Source: Paracoccaceae bacterium
GTDB lineage: Bacteria; Pseudomonadota; Alphaproteobacteria; Rhodobacterales; Rhodobacteraceae
Direction of reading: 5' to 3'
Length of the DNA: 8,986 bases
Assembly: GCA_003545125.1 (NCBI GenBank)
Contig: DQCI01000245.1
Span: 1-8,986, forward strand
A program made the position numbers and the translations under genes. Every line of letters starts with the position of its first letter. Position 1 is the stretch's first letter. Positions 1 to 6,274 of the stretch are shown piece by piece. The notes below the pieces were generated by a model. That model had not been told where the DNA came from. It made no database searches and saw only the letters and a program-made list of their open reading frames with translations.

Positions 1-611
1 TCGTCATTGCCGACGATCACGTCCGAAAGCGCGGCCGCGCGCGAGAGCACATCCGAGGCGACCTGCGCGGACGGCCAGCTGTAAGGCCGGTAGTCGACAT
101 CGAAGATCACCGAGAGCCCGGCGGCCTTCGCAAGCTCCAGCGCCCGCAAAGCGGCGGACCGCGAGGGTTCGGCGGCGAACACCGTGCCGGTGGTGATGAG
201 CGCGCCGAAACCCGCGTAGTCGACCGCCTCGACATCCCGTTCGCTCATCTGGAAATCGGCCGCGTTGTTGCGGTAGATCACCGTGTTGTGGCCTTCGATG
301 CGCGCATCGACCACGGCCAGCGAGGTGCGTTCCTCGCCCTTGATCGCCCGCACATAGGTCCGCCCGATCCCGTAAGCGTCGAGCTGGTTGAGGCAGTATT
401 GCCCGATCGCATCGTCCGAGACGCAGGTGACCAGCGATGCCGCGCAGCCGAGCTTGACCAGCCCCGCGGCGATATTGGCGCTGGAGCCGCCCATCGACAC
501 CATCATGCCGCCCGCCTCGGGCACCGCCGCGCCGATGGGCTCGGCGGTGAGATCCATCCCCACTCGCCCGAGCACGAGGAAGCGTTTGTGCGCGATCCCT
601 TCGGTGCCCAT
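1..611 (-). CDS. iolC: 5-dehydro-2-deoxygluconokinase (IolC), N-terminal part, cut by the left edge
   Basis: PfkB/ribokinase-type carbohydrate kinase that phosphorylates 5-dehydro-2-deoxy-D-gluconate in the cytoplasm, the step after IolD in inositol catabolism. The 203 visible residues begin MGTEGIAHKRFLVLGRVGMD. They show the N-terminal beta strand with LGRVGMDL (14-21), the glycine-rich PfkB signature GGSSANIAAG (41-50), and the FDVDYRPYSW block (170-179), which is characteristic of IolC within the PfkB family. The C-terminal ATP-binding part with the catalytic Asp lies outside the window. The ATG shares one base with the iolD stop (TGATG) and has GGAAAGG about six bases upstream inside iolD, so translational coupling is likely. 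In some relatives IolC is fused to a C-terminal DUF2090 domain; that cannot be judged here. Confidence 0.93.
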   Translation of the reverse strand, partial: MGTEGIAHKRFLVLGRVGMDLTAEPIGAAVPEAGGMMVSMGGSSANIAAGLVKLGCAASLVTCVSDDAIGQYCLNQLDAYGIGRTYVRAIKGEERTSLAVVDARIEGHNTVIYRNNAADFQMSERDVEAVDYAGFGALITTGTVFAAEPSRSAALRALELAKAAGLSVIFDVDYRPYSWPSAQVASDVLSRAAALSDVIVGND

Positions 612-2479
612 CACACGCCTTTCCGCTGGCGCGTGCGGCCCGCTTCCCAGTCTCGATGCGCCTTGAGGACGCTTTCGTTTTGCGTCACCTCCGGCGTGCC
701 GATCTCCCACCAGGCATGGCCCTCGTCGGTCCAGCCGATCCGCGGATCGACCGGCATCACGATCACATAAGTTCGGTCAGCGGCCTTGGCCCGCACGAAC
801 GCCTCGGCCAGTTCGGCCGGGTTGGCGACCGTCTCGACCTCGGCGCCCATCGACCTTGCATGGGCCTCGAAATCCACCCCGAACGGCTCGGGGATGGTCG
901 GACAATCCTCGATGAGCGTGTTGAAACTGTCGTTGCCGGTGTTGCCCTGGAGCTTGTTGATAACCGCATGGCCACCGTTGTCGAGCACCAGAACGATGAG
1001 CTTTTTCCTTGTCAGAACGGAGGAGTAGATATCCGAGTTCAGCATGAGGTAGGAGCCGTCGCCGACAAAGCAGATGGTGTCCTGCCCCGGCTCCATCTCC
1101 TCTTGCGCAATCCGCGCACCCCAGGCGCCGGCGATCTCGTAGCCCATGCAGGAATAGCCGAACTCCACATCGACCGTTCCGATATCCAGCGTGCGCCAGT
1201 TGGCGGTGATTTCGGCCGGAAGCCCGCCCGCGGCCGTGACGATCCGGTCGCGCTTGTCGCACAGATCGTTCACCACACCGATCGCCTGGGCGTAGGAATT
1301 GGGCCGGTTGTCGCCGGGCGCCACGTTCTCGGCGACGTAAGTGTCCCACGCCTTGCGCTCGGCTTGCGCGGAGGCGAGCCAGGGCTCTGGGGCGGCGTAG
1401 CCTGCCAGCGCCTCGCCAAGCTGGCCCAGCGCCAGCTTCGCATCGCCGACCACCGCGAGCGAGCGGTGTTTGCCCGCGTCCTGGCGGCCGACGTTGACGG
1501 CCACGATCCGGGCCGATTTGTCGAACGCCGTCCAGGCGCCGGTGGTGAAGTCCTGAAGCCGCGTGCCGACAGCGACGATCACGTCCGCCTTCTCGGCGAT
1601 CGTATTGGCGCTGTTCGAACCGGTGATGCCAACGGGTCCGATGTTGAGCGCGTGATCGGCCCGCAGGTTGGCGCGGCCCGCGATGGTCTCGACCACCGGG
1701 ATCCGGAACGCCTCGGCAAAGGCGGCAAGCTCCTTGGCCGCTTTCGAATACTGCACCCCGCCGCCAGCGATGATCATCGGCCGTTCGCCCGCCCGCAGCG
1801 CCGCCGCTGCCGCGGCGATCTCGGCCATGTCGGCGCTTTGCCGGCGGATCCGGTGCACGGTCTTGTCGAAGAACGCCGCCGGGTAGTCGTAGGCCCAGCC
1901 CTGTACGTCCTGCGGCAGGGCGATGAAGGCGGGCCCGCAATCAGCCGGGTCGAGCATGGTGGCGATGGCTGCGGGCAGCGCGTGCAGGACTGCCGCCGGG
2001 TGGACGATCCGCTCCCAGTAGCGCGAGACCGGCTTGAACGCATCCGTCACGCCGAAGGCCGGGTCATGGAAGTTTTCCATCTGCTGCAGGATCGGGTCCG
2101 GCAGGCGGGTGACGAAGCCGTCGCCGCACAGCAACAGCACCGGCAGCCGGTTGGCATGCGCGAGGGCGGCCGAGGTGAGCAGGTTCGAGGTGCCGGGTCC
2201 GGCGCTGGCGGTGGCGAACATGAAGCGCTGGCGCAGCCAGGTCTTGGTGTAGGCCGCCGCGGCGAAGCCCATGCTTTGTTCGTTCTGGCCACGGTAGAGC
2301 GGCAAGGCCTCGCGGTGGTCGTTCAGCGCTTCGCCAAGGCAGGTCACGTTGCCATGGCCGAAGATGCCGAACCCGCCGCCGAACAGCCGGTGTTCAACCC
2401 CGTCGATCTCGATGAACTGGTTGGCCAACCAGCGCACGATGGCCTGCGCCGTCGTGGCGCGCACACTCTGGTCCGACAT
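611..2479 (-). CDS. iolD: 3D-(3,5/4)-trihydroxycyclohexane-1,2-dione hydrolase (IolD)
   Basis: ThDP-dependent enzyme that hydrolyses the cyclic dione made from inosose, opening the ring to 5-deoxy-glucuronate in myo-inositol catabolism. The product is 622 residues, close to the roughly 640 of characterised IolD. The N-terminal ThDP domain carries the activating glutamate in YRGQNEQ (Glu67) and the SAGPGTSN loop (92-99). The central domain spans about 200-360. The C-terminal cofactor domain has VGDGSYLMLNSD (472-483), followed by VLDNGGHAVINKLQGNTG (498-515), the usual Mg/ThDP motif in the IolD variant. Start: the frame stays open far upstream, but MSDQS is preceded by a strong GGAGG six bases before ATG and homology begins here. 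It is transcribed leftward with iolC, one-base overlap, and diverges from the dehydrogenase at 2606. A LacI-type operator lies 82-101 bp upstream of its start. Confidence 0.96.
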   Translation of the reverse strand: MSDQSVRATTAQAIVRWLANQFIEIDGVEHRLFGGGFGIFGHGNVTCLGEALNDHREALPLYRGQNEQSMGFAAAAYTKTWLRQRFMFATASAGPGTSNLLTSAALAHANRLPVLLLCGDGFVTRLPDPILQQMENFHDPAFGVTDAFKPVSRYWERIVHPAAVLHALPAAIATMLDPADCGPAFIALPQDVQGWAYDYPAAFFDKTVHRIRRQSADMAEIAAAAAALRAGERPMIIAGGGVQYSKAAKELAAFAEAFRIPVVETIAGRANLRADHALNIGPVGITGSNSANTIAEKADVIVAVGTRLQDFTTGAWTAFDKSARIVAVNVGRQDAGKHRSLAVVGDAKLALGQLGEALAGYAAPEPWLASAQAERKAWDTYVAENVAPGDNRPNSYAQAIGVVNDLCDKRDRIVTAAGGLPAEITANWRTLDIGTVDVEFGYSCMGYEIAGAWGARIAQEEMEPGQDTICFVGDGSYLMLNSDIYSSVLTRKKLIVLVLDNGGHAVINKLQGNTGNDSFNTLIEDCPTIPEPFGVDFEAHARSMGAEVETVANPAELAEAFVRAKAADRTYVIVMPVDPRIGWTDEGHAWWEIGTPEVTQNESVLKAHRDWEAGRTRQRKGV

Positions 2480-2482
2480 GAC

Positions 2483-2492
2483 TTTCCTCCCC
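2483..2492 (-). promoter_or_regulatory. Shine-Dalgarno site fixing the iolD start
   Basis: On the minus strand the sequence reads GGGGAGGAAAGTCATG. GGAGG ends six bases before the ATG at 2479. The reading frame is open for more than 2 kb upstream of this point, so this site, rather than the first available ATG, decides the start. Confidence 0.85.
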
Positions 2493-2516
2493 GTTCCTGT
2501 CCGGCCTGCCGGCCTG

Positions 2517-2540
2517 GTCGGGCGATTGCGGTTGCCCGAC
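2517..2540. repeat. Inverted repeat with 7-bp arms (GTCGGGC/GCCCGAC)
   Basis: GTCGGGC (2517-2523) and GCCCGAC (2534-2540) are exact reverse complements separated by ten bases. The right arm overlaps the candidate -35 box of the rightward promoter at 2532-2537. It could be a second regulator site, or a hairpin in the iolD leader transcript. GC-rich DNA yields short repeats like this by chance, so the role is open. Confidence 0.4.
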
Positions 2541-2560
2541 TCTCGCGCCGAGGTTACAGT
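2532..2560 (+). promoter_or_regulatory. Candidate sigma-70 promoter for the rightward dehydrogenase/TIM-barrel operon
   Basis: TTGCCC (2532-2537) and TACAGT (2555-2560) each match the housekeeping consensus at four of six positions and are separated by exactly 17 bp. Initiation would be expected near 2567, inside the palindromic operator at 2561-2580. That is a classic arrangement for repression by blocking initiation. It is inferred from sequence only; alphaproteobacterial promoters often have weak -10 boxes. Confidence 0.5.
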
Positions 2561-2580
2561 CTTTGCAACCGATTGCAAAG
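2561..2580. promoter_or_regulatory. LacI-family-type operator in the divergent iol control region
   Basis: The sequence CTTTGCAACCGATTGCAAAG has perfect 8-bp arms (CTTTGCAA/TTGCAAAG) around CCGA, with a CpG exactly at the dyad centre. This is the usual layout for LacI/GalR operators, whose hinge helix inserts a leucine at the central CpG step. It lies 26 bp before the dehydrogenase ATG and 82 bp before the iolD ATG, so one site could control both arms. The LacI-family protein encoded at 4894-5892 is the likely reader. No second full copy was found in the window. Confidence 0.8.
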
Positions 2581-2605
2581 TGGGCAGCACGCCGGGGGGT
2601 TGGGA

Positions 2606-3709
2606 ATGGCTGAAATCGGCATCGGGATCGTCGGCGGCGGTTATATGGGCAAGGCCCATGCGGTGGCGATGTCGGCGGTGGGCGCGGTGTTCGACACCAA
2701 GCTTCGCCCGCGTCTGGAGATGGTGGCGGCGACCAGCGACGCGAGCGCCGAGCGGCACCGCGTGGCCCTCGGCTTTGCCCGCGCGACGGCGGATTGGCGG
2801 GTGCTGGTGGATGACCCCGCCGTCGAGGCCATCATCATCGCCAGCCCGCAGGAGACCCACCGCGCCATCGCCGAGGCGGCGTTTGCGTTGGGCAAGCCGG
2901 TGTTCTGCGAAAAGCCGCTCGCCGACTCGGTGAAAGACGCCCGCGCGATGGTGGCGGCCGCCGAGACCTCCGGCGTGGTCAACATGGTCGGCTTCAACTA
3001 CATCCGCACGCCCGCGAGCCAGTTCGCCCGCAAGCTGCTCGCGGACGGCGCGATTGGCCGGGTGACCTGGTTTCGCGGCGAGCATACCGAGGATTTTCTC
3101 GCCGACCCGCAAGAACCCTTCTCCTGGCGCTGCGACGGGATCGCCAATGGCAACATGGGCGATCTCGCGCCGCATCCGATCAACGCCGCGCTCGCCCTGA
3201 TGGGGCCGATCGACCAGGTGATGGCCGAGGTGGAATGCGTGCACGAAGAGCGGCCCGGCGGCCGGGTCACCAATGACGACCACGCCCAGATCATGTGCCG
3301 GTTTGCCTCCGGTGTAATCGGCCACATCTATTCGAGCCGCACCGCCACCGGGCGCAAGATGGGCTACGGCTACGAGATCCACGGCTCCAGGGGGGCGATC
3401 CGTTTCGATCAGGAAGACCAGAACGCGCTCTGGCTCTACAAGGCCGAGGGGCCCGAGGCCGAGCGCGGGTTCAAGAAGATCCTGACCGGCCCGGCGCATC
3501 CCGACTATGAGCCGTTCTGCCTCGGCCCCGGCCATGGCACCGGCTACCAGGACCAGATCATCATCGAAGCCAGGGATTTCCTTGCCGCCATCGCGGGCGG
3601 CGCGGCGCTCTGGCCCACATTCCGCGACGGGCTCGCCGTGGCCGAAGTGGTCGAGGCGGTGTTCGCCTCGGCGCAGTCCGGCCAGTGGACGCCCGTCACC
3701 CAGGTCTGA
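2606..3709 (+). CDS. Gfo/Idh/MocA-family NAD(P)-dependent cyclitol or sugar dehydrogenase
   Basis: A 367-residue cytoplasmic oxidoreductase. The N-terminal Rossmann fold has IVGGGYMGKAH (8-18). The CEKPL motif (101-105) supplies the family catalytic lysine, Lys103. GDLAPHPIN (185-193) carries the Asp/His pair (Asp186, His190) of the substrate domain. The pattern GGGYMGKAH, FNYIRTPAS (130-138), FRGEHTEDF (156-164) and TGPAHPDYE (294-302) resembles from memory the subgroup with levoglucosan and scyllo-inositol/L-glucose dehydrogenases more than classic IolG, so the exact substrate is uncertain. Beside iolD it probably oxidises an inositol isomer or related polyol to an inosose-type ketone. ATG 2606 is chosen because homology begins at MAEIGIGIVGGG; its ribosome site is only a G-rich stretch (2594-2604), and a TTG two codons upstream cannot be excluded. 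The stop is nine bases before the next gene, so the two form an operon. Confidence 0.9.
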   Translation: MAEIGIGIVGGGYMGKAHAVAMSAVGAVFDTKLRPRLEMVAATSDASAERHRVALGFARATADWRVLVDDPAVEAIIIASPQETHRAIAEAAFALGKPVFCEKPLADSVKDARAMVAAAETSGVVNMVGFNYIRTPASQFARKLLADGAIGRVTWFRGEHTEDFLADPQEPFSWRCDGIANGNMGDLAPHPINAALALMGPIDQVMAEVECVHEERPGGRVTNDDHAQIMCRFASGVIGHIYSSRTATGRKMGYGYEIHGSRGAIRFDQEDQNALWLYKAEGPEAERGFKKILTGPAHPDYEPFCLGPGHGTGYQDQIIIEARDFLAAIAGGAALWPTFRDGLAVAEVVEAVFASAQSGQWTPVTQV

Positions 3710-3714
3710 GGAGG
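3710..3714 (+). promoter_or_regulatory. Shine-Dalgarno site for the TIM-barrel gene
   Basis: GGAGG directly follows the TGA of the upstream dehydrogenase gene and lies four bases before the ATG at 3719. It is much stronger than the G-run in front of the first gene of the pair, which suggests efficient translation of the second gene. Confidence 0.75.
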
Positions 3715-3718
3715 AAAC

Positions 3719-4612
3719 ATGACCATCCGTATCGGCAACGCGCCCTGTTCCTGGGGCGTGGAATTCGCGGACGATCCGCGCAACCCGGCCTGGCGCAAAG
3801 TGCTCAAGGACTGCGCCGAGGCGGGCTACACCGGGATAGAACTCGGCCCGGTCGGGTTCATGCCCGAGGATCCGGCGGTTCTCGCCGAAGCGCTCGACGA
3901 ATTCGGTCTTGAGCTGATCGGCGGCGTGGTGTTCCGCCCGTTCCACGATCCGGGCGCCTGGGACGAGGTGATGGACGGCGCGGTGCGCACCTGCAAAGCC
4001 TTGAAAGCCCATGGCGCGCGGCATTTCGTGCTGATCGATTCGATCTCGCCGCGCCGCGCGCCCACCGCCGGGCGACCAGCCGAGGCGGAACAGATGGACG
4101 ATGCCGAATGGACGGCTTACCGCGACCGGATCATGACGGTGGCGCGGATGGGGGCCGGGGACTACGGGCTGATCCCGGAACTCCACCCACATGCCGGCGG
4201 GTTCATGGATTTCGAGCCGGAAGTGGAGCGGATGCTGTCGCAGACCGACCCGGATGAGTTGAAACTCTGCATCGACACCGGGCATTGCACCTACGCGGGC
4301 TTCGACCCCGTGGCCTTCATGAAGCGGCACATGGACCGGATCACCTACGTCCACTTCAAATCCACGGACGCGAAGGTGAAGGCCGCGGCGATCGCCAACC
4401 GCACCGGATTCTACGACGCCTGCGGTCAGGGGATCTTCTGCAATCTCGCCGACGGCGAAGTGGATTTCCCGGGCGTGCGCCAGGTGCTGCTCGACGCGGG
4501 CTATGAAGGCTGGTGCACGATCGAACAGGATTGCGACCCGACGCTCGATGTCTCGCCGGTCGACGACGCCCGTGCCAACCGTGAGTACCTCGAAGCGATC
4601 GGCTTCGCCTGA
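3719..4612 (+). CDS. IolE/IolI-like TIM-barrel sugar isomerase/dehydratase (inosose-processing candidate)
   Basis: A 297-residue protein of the xylose-isomerase-like TIM-barrel superfamily (AP_endonuc_2 fold), the same length as characterised inosose dehydratases. It begins MTIRIGNAPCSWGVEF. The typical divalent-metal ligands can be placed at Glu154 (IPELHPHAG), Asp186 (CIDTGH), His212 (VHFKS) and Glu269 (IEQDCDP); family features also include His158 and the strand-2 IELG (40-43). The family covers inosose dehydratase (IolE), inosose isomerase (IolI) and ketose epimerases. The NAPCSWG start differs from the IAPIGW-type start of classic IolE, and a canonical iolE often sits near iolC, outside this window, so this could be a second, isomer-specific enzyme. 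It is co-transcribed with the dehydrogenase 9 bp upstream; a dehydrogenase product passed to this enzyme and then to IolD is the natural reading. Confidence 0.85.
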   Translation: MTIRIGNAPCSWGVEFADDPRNPAWRKVLKDCAEAGYTGIELGPVGFMPEDPAVLAEALDEFGLELIGGVVFRPFHDPGAWDEVMDGAVRTCKALKAHGARHFVLIDSISPRRAPTAGRPAEAEQMDDAEWTAYRDRIMTVARMGAGDYGLIPELHPHAGGFMDFEPEVERMLSQTDPDELKLCIDTGHCTYAGFDPVAFMKRHMDRITYVHFKSTDAKVKAAAIANRTGFYDACGQGIFCNLADGEVDFPGVRQVLLDAGYEGWCTIEQDCDPTLDVSPVDDARANREYLEAIGFA

Positions 4613-4893
4613 GGCGACGGTTTGGCCCTTGGAGGATCGGGTGCTGCGGCGGAGCGCGAAGGCGTTGGTTCCGAGGCACCGGGCGCGCCGCCTGAACACG
4701 GCATCGAAAGGTTAACCGGCCGCCGGACCGCGTTGAGCGGCGGGCATCTATATCACTGTTTTTTAGTGCTTTTCCTAGTCTCGAAGAGCTGCCAGTTTCC
4801 TAGGAAACCGACCCCCGTTTCCTAGGAAACTGGCACCTTCACCGCGCGACCGCCCCGACCGCGCCGCACCGCCAGAAGTCGAGGTTGTTCAGC
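4613..4893. other. Convergent intergenic region with no gene
   Basis: This 281-bp gap separates the ends of the TIM-barrel gene and the LacI gene. Its first part is GC-rich and has only weak coding potential. From about 4745 to 4835 it becomes clearly more AT-rich than its surroundings, with a six-T run at 4759-4764 inside CACTGTTTTTTAGTG, followed by the large inverted repeat at 4790-4835. No convincing open reading frame or tRNA was seen. Confidence 0.7.
4790..4835. repeat. 46-bp inverted repeat with nested 14-bp palindromes
   Basis: The left arm TGCCAGTTTCCTAGGAAAC (4790-4808) and right arm GTTTCCTAGGAAACTGGCA (4817-4835) are exact 19-bp reverse complements around an 8-base spacer, CGACCCCC. 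Each arm contains the perfect 14-bp palindrome GTTTCCTAGGAAAC (4795-4808 and 4817-4830), with centres 22 bp apart, about two helical turns. A partial third copy, TTTCCTAG, lies at 4771-4778. The transcript on either strand would form a very stable hairpin, which could protect or terminate the two convergent mRNAs, but neither side has the U-run of an intrinsic terminator. The paired palindromes also suit a dimeric DNA-binding protein. Centre CT|AG does not fit a LacI operator. Confidence 0.9.
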
Positions 4894-5892
4894 CTATGGC
4901 AGCGCCCTGAGCGTGCCCCGCTCGATAATCTCGCAGGGAAACACGTGCGCCTGCGGCACATGGCCTTCGCCCTCCAGCATCGTGCAGACCAGCCGGATCG
5001 AGGCGCTGACGATCTCGGGGATCGGCTGGCGGATCGTCGTCAGGTCGATGTTCTGCCACCCGGCCATTTCCATGTCGTTGAGCCCGATCAGACCGACATC
5101 GCCGGGCACCGAAAGCCCGCTGTCGTCAAGCGCACTCAGCGCACCGATCGACAGCACGTCGTCGCCACAGAAATAGACCGCGGCCGGTCCTTCCCCCACC
5201 AGCCTGAGCATCTCGCGCCGCCCCGCCTCGAAGGAATAGGCGGCGGCGAAGGAATGGCTGACGGCGATATCGGTGTGCGCGGCGAGGGCAGTGCGAAACC
5301 CTTCGAGACGATCCTGCGTCGAGGTGGCCTCTTCCGGCCCGCCCATGAAGGCCACCCGCCGATACCCACGCGCGACCAGCGTCTCTGCCGCCATACGGCC
5401 GCAGGCGATGTTGTCGATCCCGACCACGTCCACCGCCGGTGCTGTGCGAAGTCGCCCGAACGCATGAACCACGGGCATGTCGGCTTCGCGAAACCGACGC
5501 GCGAACCCCGGCGGCAGGGTCGACGAGGCCACGACAACCCCATCCACGGAGTATTGCCGAAGCAAACGCAAGGGCGCCTCGGGATCGGTTTCGTCGGTCA
5601 GGTTGACGAGTAGCGGCCGGAGCCCTTTTTCCTGAAGCCCCCGGGTGAAGAGATCGAAGACCTCGAGGAACAACGGGTTGTGAAAATTGTTCGAGATCAG
5701 GCCGATCAGCTTGGTGCGCCCGGTGGTGAGGCTGGAGGCGAGCGCATTGGGAAGGTAGCCGAGGTCGCGCGCCGCCGCTTCTACCTTGGCCCGGGTCTTC
5801 GGCGACACCGATGCGCCTGGCGTGAAGGTGCGCGACACCGCCGAGCGCGACACACCCGCGCGCGCCGCCACCTCTTTGAGCGTCACCGCCAT
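4894..5892 (-). CDS. LacI/GalR-family transcriptional repressor, probable regulator of the inositol genes
   Basis: A 332-residue protein of normal LacI length. Residues 3-23 (VTLKEVAARAGVSRSAVSRTF) form the helix-turn-helix, with R16-S17 at the operator-reading positions equivalent to Tyr17-Gln18 of LacI. The hinge helix PNALASSL (48-55) ends in the leucine that normally wedges into a central CpG. The remainder is a periplasmic-binding-protein-like sensor domain, with SNNFHNPLF (67-75), VDVVGIDN and the closing block VGLIGLNDMEMAGWQNIDLTTI. The CpG-centred palindrome at 2561-2580 between iolD and the dehydrogenase gene is its likely target, with a pathway intermediate as inducer; both are inferences. 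The start follows GGTGA six bases upstream. It converges with the TIM-barrel gene. Other inositol loci of alphaproteobacteria use RpiR-type IolR regulators, so a LacI type here is worth noting. Confidence 0.92.
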   Translation of the reverse strand: MAVTLKEVAARAGVSRSAVSRTFTPGASVSPKTRAKVEAAARDLGYLPNALASSLTTGRTKLIGLISNNFHNPLFLEVFDLFTRGLQEKGLRPLLVNLTDETDPEAPLRLLRQYSVDGVVVASSTLPPGFARRFREADMPVVHAFGRLRTAPAVDVVGIDNIACGRMAAETLVARGYRRVAFMGGPEEATSTQDRLEGFRTALAAHTDIAVSHSFAAAYSFEAGRREMLRLVGEGPAAVYFCGDDVLSIGALSALDDSGLSVPGDVGLIGLNDMEMAGWQNIDLTTIRQPIPEIVSASIRLVCTMLEGEGHVPQAHVFPCEIIERGTLRALP

Positions 5893-6019
5893 GCCGGATC
5901 ACCGGTCGGTGGTTGAATGTGTTGCCACGGCATGGCGGGGGTTTGCGGCACGCGAAAGCTCCGGATCAGGGTTTCAGGCGAGTCTGCGCGCGTTGTCGCC
6001 GCCCCGCAAGCGGCATAAC

Positions 6020-6031
6020 CCGGCGCCGGGC
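6020..6031. repeat. 12-bp GC palindrome upstream of lacI
   Basis: CCCGGCGCCGGG is a perfect palindrome in the 190-bp gap between the small membrane-protein gene and the LacI gene. Such sequences are common in GC-rich DNA and no function is claimed. Apart from this and the repeat array at 6038-6085, I see no gene or clear promoter in 5893-6082. Confidence 0.4.
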
Positions 6032-6037
6032 TCCGGC

Positions 6038-6085
6038 GGGGTACGTCCTTGGGCGCGTCCGGGGGCACGTCCAGGGGCACGCTCA
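6038..6085. repeat. Four imperfect 12-bp tandem repeats ending at a stop codon
   Basis: Four consecutive 12-base units read GGGGTACGTCCT, TGGGCGCGTCCG, GGGGCACGTCCA and GGGGCACGCTCA on the plus strand. The last unit contains, in reverse complement, the TGA stop of the small membrane-protein gene, so the array starts at that stop and extends into its 3' untranslated region. The core GGGGCACGTCC is conserved. It may be a slippage-prone microrepeat. Confidence 0.7.
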
Positions 6086-6274
6086 GTCCTCTTCCTCCTT
6101 CGGATCCCAGATGACGAAGAACTGGTAGACGCAATAGAGCCCGGCCGCACAGAACAGGAGCCCCCAGGCCGGCGCGCCGTTCAGAACCTCGAAACCGGCC
6201 CAGCCAAGCGTCAGCCCGACGGTGACCACGCGGCGCCAGAGCGGAATGAAGAACGGGACTTGCAGATCGAACAT
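6083..6274 (-). CDS. Small two-helix inner-membrane protein (63 residues), function unknown
   Basis: The product begins MFDLQVPFFIPLWRRVVTVG. Two hydrophobic stretches, about 15-29 (VVTVGLTLGWAGFEV) and 35-53 (PAWGLLFCAAGLYCVYQFF), are joined by a short NGA turn, and the protein ends in an acidic tail, WDPKEEED. The Arg-Arg before helix 1 and the acidic C-terminus suggest both ends face the cytoplasm. Short proteins with a PFF.PLWRR start and a DPKE-type tail are, to my recollection, widespread in Rhodobacterales as uncharacterised (DUF3329-like) proteins, which supports a real gene. I could not confirm the family. The ribosome-binding site before the ATG is weak. It is not obviously linked to the metabolic genes and may be a housekeeping bystander between two catabolic modules. 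Confidence 0.75.
   Translation of the reverse strand: MFDLQVPFFIPLWRRVVTVGLTLGWAGFEVLNGAPAWGLLFCAAGLYCVYQFFVIWDPKEEED

Noticed and set aside
656..2605. Rightward open frame preceding the dehydrogenase at 2606, antisense to iolD.
   Set aside because: It is the mirror of iolD codon bias with no recognisable protein; dehydrogenase homology begins only at 2606.
2480..4699. Long leftward open frame continuing upstream of iolD through the dehydrogenase and TIM-barrel genes.
   Set aside because: It is antisense to two clear enzyme genes, its translation is low-complexity and rich in Arg, His and Gly, and iolD has a strong ribosome site and homology start at 2479. Open antisense frames are typical of GC-rich genes.
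4755..4775. Short stem CACT/AGTG with six T residues as an intrinsic terminator for the TIM-barrel gene.
   Set aside because: The stem is only four pairs and the T-run is in the loop rather than after the stem, so it would not terminate efficiently.
4622..4825. Possible 67-residue protein after the TIM-barrel gene.
   Set aside because: It has no clear ribosome site, runs into the large inverted repeat, and shows no family-like features.
5941..5958. Imperfect palindrome resembling the LacI operator upstream of lacI, as an autoregulatory site.
   Set aside because: The CTTT...AAA ends are there, but total spacing is 18 rather than 20 bp and the inner halves do not match, so it is not a credible operator.
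5883..6134. Possible 83-residue leftward protein with VPLD/VPPD repeats.
   Set aside because: It overlaps both the small membrane-protein gene and the lacI start; the peptide repeats merely reflect the 12-bp DNA repeats.
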